Assembly (NCBI GenBank): GCA_030428025.1
Contig: JAUIBJ010000277.1
Span: 1-5,652 of the forward strand
Length of the DNA: 5,652 nt
From: Alphaproteobacteria bacterium
Lineage (GTDB): Bacteria; Pseudomonadota; Alphaproteobacteria; Rhodobacterales; Rhodobacteraceae
Reading direction: 5' to 3'
A program made the position numbers and the translations under genes. The notes under the pieces were generated by a model. It was given only the letters and a program-made list of their open reading frames with translations. It did not search any database and had not been told where the DNA came from. Shown here in pieces: positions 1-5,652 of this stretch (its first letter is position 1; each line of letters begins with the position of its first letter).

Positions 1-1
1 C

Positions 2-3000
2 TGGAAGCTCGCCTATGAGGCGGGCGAGGTGGCGCTGATCCTCTTTCTGCGAAAGTTCGGTCGGGCGCTGCTTGCGCGTGCCGGCTCGCCCGCGGCGCTC
101 TTGCCGATCCTCGCCAAGGTGGCAGGTCTCTTGCCCACGCACACCCGGCGGTCGGAAGAGATGGAGCGGTTTCAGCAATTCTCGACGCCGTTGCCCATGG
201 GGCTCGCGGCTGTGGCGGCAGCACAGATCACGCCCCGTGATCTTGTCCTGGAGCCGTCTGCCGGGACCGGGCTTCTCGCGATCCTCGCCGAGATCGCAGG
301 CGGCAGACTTGCTCTGAACGAGCTGGCCGACACCCGCGCCGATCTTCTGCGACTCCTCTTTCTAGGGCGGCCCGTCACGACCTTTGACGCCGCGCAGATC
401 GACGATCATTTGGACGCGAGCGTCCGTCCAAGCGTCATCCTGATGAACCCGCCTTTCTCGGCGGTGGCCCATGTAGATGGTCGGACGACCGAGGCGACGG
501 CGCGGCATTTGCGCTCGGCCCTCGCGCGTCTGGCCCCCGGCGGTCGGCTCGTCGCCATTACCGGAGCCGGTTTCGCGCCGGATGCGCCTGCCTGGGCCGA
601 GACCTTCGGCCGTCTGACCGAGACGGCCAATCTCGTCTTCACGGGTGCCGTGTCGGGCGCGGCTTTCGCCAAGCACGGCACCAGCTTCGAGACGCGGATG
701 TCTGTCTTCGATAAATGCCGCGGCGGCGAGCCGGGCGGCATCACCGCCGACCTGCGCCAGCCGATGTCCCCTGACGCAGCGCATCTTCTGTCCAGAATCG
801 TGACCGAGGTTCCGCCGCGTCTCGAACTGGATCATGCCGCGTCGGCAGGCCAGGGCAGCTCATTCCCCCTCCCGGGAAATCCTGCCCTCATCACACGCAA
901 ACCCGTTAGCCGATCGCGCGCGACCTCCGCAGCTCAACCGGCGAAACCAGACACACCGATTGAGGCCGAGGAACTGGACTACGCTCTCCGCGACGCCGCC
1001 GAGGACGAAGATGCGACACGCCTGTCCGACGCGATCTACGAGACCTTCCGTTTGCAGGCGATCGAGATCCCGGGCGCGGCCCAACACCCGACCAAGCTTG
1101 TGCAATCCGCGGCCATGGCCTCGGTCGCACCGCCGAAACCCAGCTACCGCCCCAAGCTTCCCGCGACCATCCTGCGCGACGGCCTGCTGTCCGACGCGCA
1201 GCTTGAGACCGTGATTTACACCGGCGAAGCCCACGGCGCATACCTCGCGGGGTCTTGGACCGTCGATGAAACCGGCGATATGGTCTCGGCCGCACCTGAG
1301 GATGCCGCTGACGCCGTCCGCTTCCGCCGGGGTTTCTTCCTTGGCGATGGCACCGGTGCGGGCAAGGGCCGCCAGTCGGCTGGGATCCTGCTCGACAACT
1401 GGTGCCAAGGCCGCCGCAGGGCGCTGTGGATCTCGAAGAGCGACAAGCTCCTCGAGGATGCGCAGCGCGACTGGTCGGCGCTCGGGCAGGAGCGGCTTCT
1501 GGTCACGCCGCTCTCGCGCTTCGCGCAAGGCCGCGACATCCCGCTGACTGAGGGCATTCTCTTCACCACCTATGCGACGCTGCGCTCGGAAGAACGTGGC
1601 GGGAAGAAATCCCGCGTCGACCAGATCGTCGACTGGCTCGGGGCGGATTTCGACGGGGTGATCCTCTTCGACGAAAGCCATGCCATGGCGAATGCTGCCG
1701 GGGGCAAAGGCGAGCGGGGCGATACCATGGCCTCGCAGCAGGGCAGGGCGGGCCTGCGCCTGCAGCACAAACTTCCGAATGCGCGCGTGGTCTATGTCTC
1801 GGCCACGGGCGCGACGACGGTCCACAACCTCGCCTACGCGCAGCGGCTAGGGCTTTGGGGCGGGGGGCCCTCCGCTTGCGCTCCGGGCGTTCAGGATTGG
1901 CAAAGCTCCACTGGAGCTTCGCCTGCCCCTTTGGGGCACCATCCTTCACTCCCCTTCGCAACCCGGTCGGAATTCGTGGAAGCCATCGAGGCTGGCGGTG
2001 TCGCGGCGATGGAGGTTCTGGCCCGCGACCTCCGGGCGCTCGGTCTCTACACGGCGCGGTCGCTCTCCTACGACGGCGTCGAATACGAGATGCTGGAACA
2101 CGCGCTCAGCCTCGAGCAGCGCGGCATTTACGATGCCTATGCCGGGGCCTTCGCCATCATCCACAACAACCTGACCGCGGCGCTGGAGGCGGCGAACATT
2201 TCCGGCGCGGCCGACGGGTCGAGCGGGTCGGGCACGCTGAACCGCCAGGCGAAATCCGCTGCGCGGTCAGCCTTCGAGAGCGCCAAGCAGCGCTTCTTCG
2301 GCCATTTGCTCACCTCGATGAAGACCCCCACGCTGATTTCCAGCATCGATGCTGATCTGGCTGCGGGTCATGCGGCGGTCATCCAGATCGTCTCGACGGG
2401 TGAGGCACTGATGGAGCGGCGCCTGACGGAAATCCCGACTGACGAATGGAGTGATATCCGCTGTGACGTCACGCCCAGGGAATACGTCCTGGATTACCTC
2501 GCCCATTCCTTCCCGGTGCAGCTCTACGAGCCTTTCACCGACAGCGAGGGCAACCTCTCGTCGCGCCCCGTCACGCGAGACGGCCAACCGGTCGAATGCC
2601 GCGAGGCCGCCCGCAGGCGCGATGCGCTCATCGAGCATCTGGCTTCACTACCGCCGGTGCCGGGTGCGCTCGACCAGATCGTCCAGCGCTTCGGCACCGA
2701 TCTCGTGGCCGAAGTCACAGGGCGCTCGCGGCGCATCGTGCGGAAGGGCGAAGGGCATTCGGCACGGCTCGTGGTGGAGAACCGGGCTGGATCAGCAAAC
2801 CTCGCTGAGACCCAAGCTTTCATGGATGATCAAAAGCGGATCCTGATCTTCTCGGATGCCGGCGGCACCGGGCGCAGCTATCACGCCGATCTTGGGGCGA
2901 AGAACCAGCGCCTGCGGGTCCACTACCTCCTGGAACCCGGCTGGAAGGCAGATGCGGCGATCCAGGGGCTTGGCCGCACCAACCGGACCAATCAGGCGCA

Positions 3001-4273
3001 GCCGCCGCTCTTCCGGCCGGTGGCCACCGATGTGAAGGCGGAGAAGCGGTTCCTGTCGACCATTGCGCGCCGTCTCGACACGCTCGGGGCCATCACGCGC
3101 GGCCAGCGCCAGACCGGCGGGCAGGGGTTGTTCCGGCCCGAGGACAATCTCGAGTCTCCTTATGCCCGCGACGCCCTGCGCCAGCTTTACCGCCGCATCT
3201 ATCGCGGCGATCTGGCGGGCTGCTCGCTCGGGGCCTTCGAGGATGCCACTGGCCTTGAGCTCACCGATGACAATGGGTTGAAGGACGACCTGCCGCCGAT
3301 CACGACCTTCCTCAATCGCCTGCTGGCACTGACGATCGACATGCAGGCCGTGCTGTTCGCGGCCTTCGAGGAACTCCTGGATGCGCGGATCGAGGGGGCC
3401 ATCGCCGCCGGGATCTACGACCTCGGGCTCGAGACACTCCGTGCTGAGAGCTTTCGGGTGACCGACGCACAGGTCATCTACACCCATCCGGGCTCCGGCG
3501 CAGAAACCCAGCTTCTCACCATCGCGGAAAAGCGCCGCAACACGCCGACCTCGCTCGCGGATGCGCTCGACTGGCTGGATGACCCGAAAGCACGCCTACT
3601 GGTCAACAGTCGTTCGGGCCGGGCTGCCGTGCAGGTTCCCGCCACCAGTCACATGCTGGACGATGGGACCATCGAGCCGCGCCTGCACCTGATCCGCCCG
3701 CTTGATGCCAGCACAGTCCCGGCGAGGATCATGGAGGACACGCATTGGCTGGAAGCCGACCGCGCGGCCTTCTCCGCAGCCTGGACCGGGGAACTGGCCG
3801 AGGTGCCGGAGTTCTGGGAAACCACGCTGCACATCGTGGCTGGCCTCCTGTTGCCGATCTGGAAGCAGCTCCCCCAGGACGAGACCCGGGTTTATCGCCT
3901 GCAGGCCGATGACGGGCAGCGTATCATCGGGCGCTGCGTCTCGCCCGCCTGGGTCGCCAAAACGCTTGCGAATGACGCGCCGGAGCTCTCGGCGGCGCAG
4001 GTCCATGCCCTTGTTCTGGAGGGAAAGACTGTGGTGCGCTTGGCCGAAGGGATGGAGTTGCACCGCTCCCGTGTCATGGGCGTGAACCGGATCGAACTCT
4101 CGGGCTTCTCAGAGGCAGCCAAGGACCGGCTCAAGGCCGATGGCTTCTTCACGGAGATCATCAGCTGGAAGCTGCGGCTGTTCTGCCCGACCTGCGCCGA
4201 TGGCATCGCGATACTGGATCGCCTGCTTGCACGTTGTCCTGTCGCAAGTCTACATGATCGAGGAGGCTGTTGA
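2..4273 (+). CDS. Methyltransferase-like / Strawberry notch-type helicase fusion protein (5'-partial)
   Basis: Large protein predicted to bind DNA and hydrolyse ATP, with an N-terminal Rossmann methyltransferase-like domain joined to a superfamily 2 helicase. The frame is open to the left edge and the nine codons before the first GTG (29) read as family-like sequence, so the true start lies outside the window. Residues counted from that GTG: methyltransferase motif I VLEPSAGTG 73-81 and motif IV NPPF 140-143, the N6-adenine/amino type; low-complexity linker about 270-312; Walker A GDGTGAGKGR 439-448; DESH box 548-551; SAT 591-593; C-terminal helicase lobe with FSDAGGTGRS 941-950 and the arginine-finger motif QGLGRTNR 979-986; a further C-terminal region to 1414. 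These match the Strawberry notch pore/AAA_34 and Helicase_C_4-like domains. DarB-like phage and plasmid antirestriction proteins share this design, so a DNA-protection role is plausible but inferred. All core motifs are intact. An unusual Gly/Pro/Ser-rich stretch at 613-641 is described separately. The stop TGA (4271-4273) lies three bases before the next gene. Confidence 0.93.
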   Translation, partial: WKLAYEAGEVALILFLRKFGRALLARAGSPAALLPILAKVAGLLPTHTRRSEEMERFQQFSTPLPMGLAAVAAAQITPRDLVLEPSAGTGLLAILAEIAGGRLALNELADTRADLLRLLFLGRPVTTFDAAQIDDHLDASVRPSVILMNPPFSAVAHVDGRTTEATARHLRSALARLAPGGRLVAITGAGFAPDAPAWAETFGRLTETANLVFTGAVSGAAFAKHGTSFETRMSVFDKCRGGEPGGITADLRQPMSPDAAHLLSRIVTEVPPRLELDHAASAGQGSSFPLPGNPALITRKPVSRSRATSAAQPAKPDTPIEAEELDYALRDAAEDEDATRLSDAIYETFRLQAIEIPGAAQHPTKLVQSAAMASVAPPKPSYRPKLPATILRDGLLSDAQLETVIYTGEAHGAYLAGSWTVDETGDMVSAAPEDAADAVRFRRGFFLGDGTGAGKGRQSAGILLDNWCQGRRRALWISKSDKLLEDAQRDWSALGQERLLVTPLSRFAQGRDIPLTEGILFTTYATLRSEERGGKKSRVDQIVDWLGADFDGVILFDESHAMANAAGGKGERGDTMASQQGRAGLRLQHKLPNARVVYVSATGATTVHNLAYAQRLGLWGGGPSACAPGVQDWQSSTGASPAPLGHHPSLPFATRSEFVEAIEAGGVAAMEVLARDLRALGLYTARSLSYDGVEYEMLEHALSLEQRGIYDAYAGAFAIIHNNLTAALEAANISGAADGSSGSGTLNRQAKSAARSAFESAKQRFFGHLLTSMKTPTLISSIDADLAAGHAAVIQIVSTGEALMERRLTEIPTDEWSDIRCDVTPREYVLDYLAHSFPVQLYEPFTDSEGNLSSRPVTRDGQPVECREAARRRDALIEHLASLPPVPGALDQIVQRFGTDLVAEVTGRSRRIVRKGEGHSARLVVENRAGSANLAETQAFMDDQKRILIFSDAGGTGRSYHADLGAKNQRLRVHYLLEPGWKADAAIQGLGRTNRTNQAQPPLFRPVATDVKAEKRFLSTIARRLDTLGAITRGQRQTGGQGLFRPEDNLESPYARDALRQLYRRIYRGDLAGCSLGAFEDATGLELTDDNGLKDDLPPITTFLNRLLALTIDMQAVLFAAFEELLDARIEGAIAAGIYDLGLETLRAESFRVTDAQVIYTHPGSGAETQLLTIAEKRRNTPTSLADALDWLDDPKARLLVNSRSGRAAVQVPATSHMLDDGTIEPRLHLIRPLDASTVPARIMEDTHWLEADRAAFSAAWTGELAEVPEFWETTLHIVAGLLLPIWKQLPQDETRVYRLQADDGQRIIGRCVSPAWVAKTLANDAPELSAAQVHALVLEGKTVVRLAEGMELHRSRVMGVNRIELSGFSEAAKDRLKADGFFTEIISWKLRLFCPTCADGIAILDRLLARCPVASLHDRGGC
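1853..1937. repeat. 9-base direct repeat bracketing most of the palindromic insert
   Basis: CTTTGGGGC occurs at 1853-1861 and again at 1929-1937, 76 bases apart. The left copy lies in conserved helicase sequence (Leu-Trp-Gly), the right copy within the second hairpin of the insert. Because 76 is not a multiple of three, removing one unit would not restore the expected reading frame, so it is not a simple target-site duplication. It may be chance or microhomology. Confidence 0.5.
1865..1951. repeat. Palindromic element apparently inserted in frame in the helicase gene
   Basis: Two adjacent hairpins sit inside the helicase coding sequence. The first pairs AAGCTCCA (1903-1910) with TGGAGCTT (1912-1919), extended by GGC (1899-1901) and GCC (1921-1923) across one mismatch. 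The second is TGCCCC (1924-1929), loop TTT, GGGGCA (1933-1938). Around both, AGGAT (1893-1897) can pair with ATCCT (1941-1945). The frame stays open and encodes a Gly/Pro/Ser/Ala-rich peptide, residues about 613-641, between the conserved LGLWGG and PFATR segments. From memory of the family these segments are normally only a few residues apart, so this looks like a REP-like or small palindromic mobile element tolerated in frame. Exact ends are uncertain. Confidence 0.6.
4261..4266 (+). promoter_or_regulatory. Shine-Dalgarno of the Toprim gene
   Basis: AGGAGG lies ten bases before the ATG at 4277 and inside the last codons of the upstream helicase gene. The perfect core fixes the Toprim start. 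Its position within the upstream coding sequence suggests translational coupling, with terminating ribosomes helping to start the next gene. Confidence 0.8.
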
Positions 4274-4276
4274 CTC

Positions 4277-5308
4277 ATGTATTCCGAGACCGAAGACCTT
4301 GTGCGCGATCTGGCTGAAAATGCCGAAGGCGTCTGTCGTGCTTACCTTCCCGCCGGACGGCGGGAAGGATCCTACTGGATCGTCGGCGATCTGCGGAACA
4401 ACCCCGGTCGGTCGCTCTTCGTGCGGCTGACAGGCCCTGCGTCGGGACCAGGGGCAGCGGGCAAGTTTACGGATGGGGCCACAGGCGAGCATGGCGATCT
4501 CCTGGACATCATCCGCGCCCGGACGGGGATCACGCGCTTCCCCGACCTTCTCGCCGAGGCCCGAGCACATCTTGGCCGTCCGCAGTCAGTTCTCCTTGAA
4601 ACGGCCGGTCCGAGGAAGACCAAGTGCCCGGGGGGGACACCAGCGGCCGCGTCGCGTTTGTTCGCGGCCTCTAAACCGATCACGGGCACGCTTGCCGAGA
4701 CCTACCTCCGTTCCCGAGGCATCACCCAATTCGGGGCGAACGGCGCCTTACGCTTCCACCCGAAGTGCTGGCATCGGGAAGAGGGGCAGACCCGGAGCAT
4801 CCCCAGACCTGCGATGATCGCGGCGGTTACCGATGCGGCCGGGGCCGTGCAGGGCGTTCATCGTACCTGGCTGGCGCCTGACGGGCAGGGGAAGGCGGCA
4901 GTGAATCCGCAGCGTCGGGCTATGGGTCACCTCCTCGGCAATGCTGTCAGGCTGAGCCCGGAGGACGACATCCTCGTCGTCGGTGAAGGCATCGAAACCA
5001 TGCTGTCCCTGTCCGAGGCGATCCCAGGTCTGCCCGTCTGGGCGGCACTCTCGTCCGGTCACCTCGGGGCGGCCCTGCTGCCGGAGGGGCTCCAGCGCCT
5101 CTACATCGCGATCGACCGCGATCCGGCCGGGCAACGCGCGGCAGAGAGGTTGAGCGCCAGAGCCACCGAGGTCGGGGTGCCCGTGCGGGTGCTGGAACCG
5201 CTTCTCGGGGATTTCAACGATGATCTTCGGGCGAACGGCAAAGACGCGCTACGCCGGCATCTGGCAGGTCAGATCGGGCCGGAGGATCGGAATCGCCTGC
5301 TCAGCTGA
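4277..5308 (+). CDS. Toprim domain-containing, primase-like protein
   Basis: 343-residue cytoplasmic protein of the Toprim family common on alphaproteobacterial mobile elements. Residues 1-100 form a conserved N-terminal region (GRREGSYWIVGD 27-38; TGEHGDLLDII 69-79) of unknown detailed role. Residues 124-225 carry a linker domain like that preceding Toprim in plasmid and phage primases (LRSRGI 144-149, LRFHP 158-162, VHRTWL 194-199, RRAMGHLLG 213-221). The Toprim fold covers about 231-315: the catalytic glutamate motif VVGEGIET 234-241, the metal-binding DRD 280-282 in YIAIDRDPAG, and DFNDD 312-316. These acidic residues are those used for Mg2+-dependent nucleotidyl transfer or strand cleavage. 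Only three cysteines (20, 117, 164) are scattered through the protein, so there is no CHC2 zinc ribbon and no visible helicase domain; it is not a complete DnaG-type primase. It may act in replication or processing of transferred DNA, perhaps with the upstream helicase; the substrate is unknown. The start is set by the strong upstream Shine-Dalgarno and the three-base gap. Confidence 0.92.
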   Translation: MYSETEDLVRDLAENAEGVCRAYLPAGRREGSYWIVGDLRNNPGRSLFVRLTGPASGPGAAGKFTDGATGEHGDLLDIIRARTGITRFPDLLAEARAHLGRPQSVLLETAGPRKTKCPGGTPAAASRLFAASKPITGTLAETYLRSRGITQFGANGALRFHPKCWHREEGQTRSIPRPAMIAAVTDAAGAVQGVHRTWLAPDGQGKAAVNPQRRAMGHLLGNAVRLSPEDDILVVGEGIETMLSLSEAIPGLPVWAALSSGHLGAALLPEGLQRLYIAIDRDPAGQRAAERLSARATEVGVPVRVLEPLLGDFNDDLRANGKDALRRHLAGQIGPEDRNRLLS

Positions 5309-5310
5309 GC
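5299..5310. repeat. 12-base perfect palindrome over the Toprim stop codon
   Basis: GCTCAGCTGAGC is perfectly self-complementary and contains the TGA stop (5306-5308). It has no loop and no following T tract, so it is not a convincing terminator. It may be chance, or a binding site for a dimeric protein. Confidence 0.4.
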
Positions 5311-5438
5311 TGCATCGCGCAGGGGGGTCTGGGAGTGCGGGGCAGGGGGCTGCATCCCAGTCGTGGCTCTGGATCGTCGTCCTCACCCCATCCCGGGCCT
5401 TGCGCATCCACCCGTCAGCCCTGCGCGGCCTTCAAGAG
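5309..5438. other. Non-coding spacer with no recognised element
   Basis: GC-rich stretch between the Toprim stop and the structured element. I see no sigma70-like -35/-10 pair, no T-tract terminator and no open frame with a credible ribosome site. Frames open here overlap the Toprim gene or the palindromic structure and have an arginine/proline-rich composition typical of spurious GC-rich frames. A promoter for the downstream structured RNA, if there is one, should lie here, but I cannot point to it. Confidence 0.5.
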
Positions 5439-5619
5439 ATGGGCAGGCCGTCAAAGCGGTTGCCCCTGCAAGGTCGGCAGGGAACCTATTTCCGCCGGCG
5501 GCAAAGCCGCCTTTGCATCGCGAGACAAATAGCTTCCCTGCCGACCTCCTCCACGCTGTTCCGGCCCCGGTGAAGCCGGGGTGAAGGGGCAACCGCCCCG
5601 ACGGCTCGGGTCTGCCCAT
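5439..5619 (+). ncRNA. Large structured RNA element, candidate radC-type leader
   Basis: About 181 bases fold into one nested structure using only Watson-Crick pairs. The closing stem is 5439-5446 with 5612-5619 (8 bp), then 5447-5452 with 5600-5605 (6 bp, with six bases 5606-5611 bulged on the 3' side), an AAA/CCC internal loop, then 5456-5467 with 5585-5596 (12 bp). This opens a three-way junction. Arm A pairs 5471-5484 with 5534-5547 (14 bp), a C-C mismatch, 5486-5491 with 5527-5532 (6 bp), and carries an apical hairpin GGCGGC-AAA-GCCGCC (5497-5511). Arm B is CCCCGG-TGAAG-CCGGGG (5565-5581). Such an extent of pairing is not expected by chance. Location on mobile DNA downstream of a methylase/helicase-Toprim pair fits the radC RNA motif, known from leaders of antirestriction, integrase, methylase and radC genes. 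The family name is from context and memory, not a covariance match. Strand is inferred from flanking gene direction, since the helices would also form on the other strand. A DNA-level role (origin or transfer site) is the main alternative. Confidence 0.75.
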
Positions 5620-5624
5620 GAAGG

Positions 5625-5644
5625 CCGCGCGGGATGACGCGCGG
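5625..5644 (+). promoter_or_regulatory. GC-rich hairpin just after the structured element
   Basis: CCGCGCG (5625-5631) pairs perfectly with CGCGCGG (5638-5644) around the six-base loop GGATGA. It starts five bases after the closing stem of the upstream structure. It could be a terminator or attenuator stem, but the window ends eight bases later and shows no T tract. It could also be a ribosome-site-masking stem, since a GGA and an ATG lie in its loop, or a further domain of the same RNA. Confidence 0.5.
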
Positions 5645-5652
5645 ACACGGCA

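Noticed and set aside
29..31. GTG at 29 as the true start of the helicase gene
   Set aside because: The same frame is open to the window edge with family-like residues before it (WKLAYEAGE), and there is no clear ribosome site, so the gene most likely begins upstream.
860..1825. 321-codon open frame on the minus strand inside the helicase gene
   Set aside because: It lies fully opposite a strongly conserved protein with intact motifs. Long antisense frames are common in GC-rich coding DNA, and the product shows no recognisable domain.
2792..3487. 231-codon open frame on the minus strand
   Set aside because: Same reason: it is the mirror of the conserved C-terminal helicase lobe and has no recognisable motif.
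5220..5573. 117-codon plus-strand frame running from the Toprim gene into the structured region
   Set aside because: It overlaps the conserved Toprim C terminus in another frame, continues through half of the palindromic structure, has no ribosome site, and has an Arg/Ser/Pro-rich shadow composition.
5456..5596. CRISPR array or tandem iterons
   Set aside because: The repeats are inverted and nested, with no regularly spaced direct repeats or spacers.
5383..5648. Minus-strand frames over the right end (two overlapping)
   Set aside because: They consist largely of the inverted-repeat sequence and lack ribosome sites or family resemblance.
5618..5652. ATG at 5618 as the start of the next gene
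   Set aside because: The frame stays open to the edge, but there is no Shine-Dalgarno, the ATG overlaps the closing stem of the structured element, and only 11 codons are visible.

Overview
The window is very GC-rich, with third codon positions mostly G or C. Both genes have the composition and residue choice of alphaproteobacterial, most likely Rhodobacteraceae-like, accessory DNA (plasmid, integrative element or genomic island). That placement rests on recognising the protein families, not on a search. No chromosomal housekeeping gene, tRNA or rRNA is present.

Layout: positions 2-4273 (+) hold one very large gene, cut at its 5' end by the window edge. It encodes a fused DNA-methyltransferase-like domain and a Strawberry-notch-type superfamily 2 helicase/ATPase. 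Three bases later, positions 4277-5308 (+) hold a Toprim-domain, primase-like protein with its own strong Shine-Dalgarno inside the end of the first gene; the two are probably co-transcribed and translationally coupled. Positions 5309-5652 hold no convincing gene. The first 130 bases of that stretch are featureless, but 5439-5619 form an elaborate nested inverted-repeat structure (long closing stem, three-way junction, two hairpin arms), followed by a separate GC hairpin at 5625-5644. This looks like a structured RNA leader for a gene beyond the right edge. The known radC motif, found upstream of antirestriction, methylase and radC genes on mobile DNA, is the best candidate name.

How the parts may work together (inference): methylase-helicase fusions of the DarB/polyvalent type, Toprim proteins and antirestriction proteins travel together on conjugative elements and phages. 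There they are thought to protect or process incoming DNA. The window therefore reads as an establishment or antirestriction module of a mobile element.

The two points most worth a second look are the structured element at 5439-5644 and an apparent in-frame palindromic insertion of about 85 bases (about 1865-1951) within the helicase core. The insertion adds a roughly 28-residue low-complexity peptide where I expect related proteins to have only a few residues.
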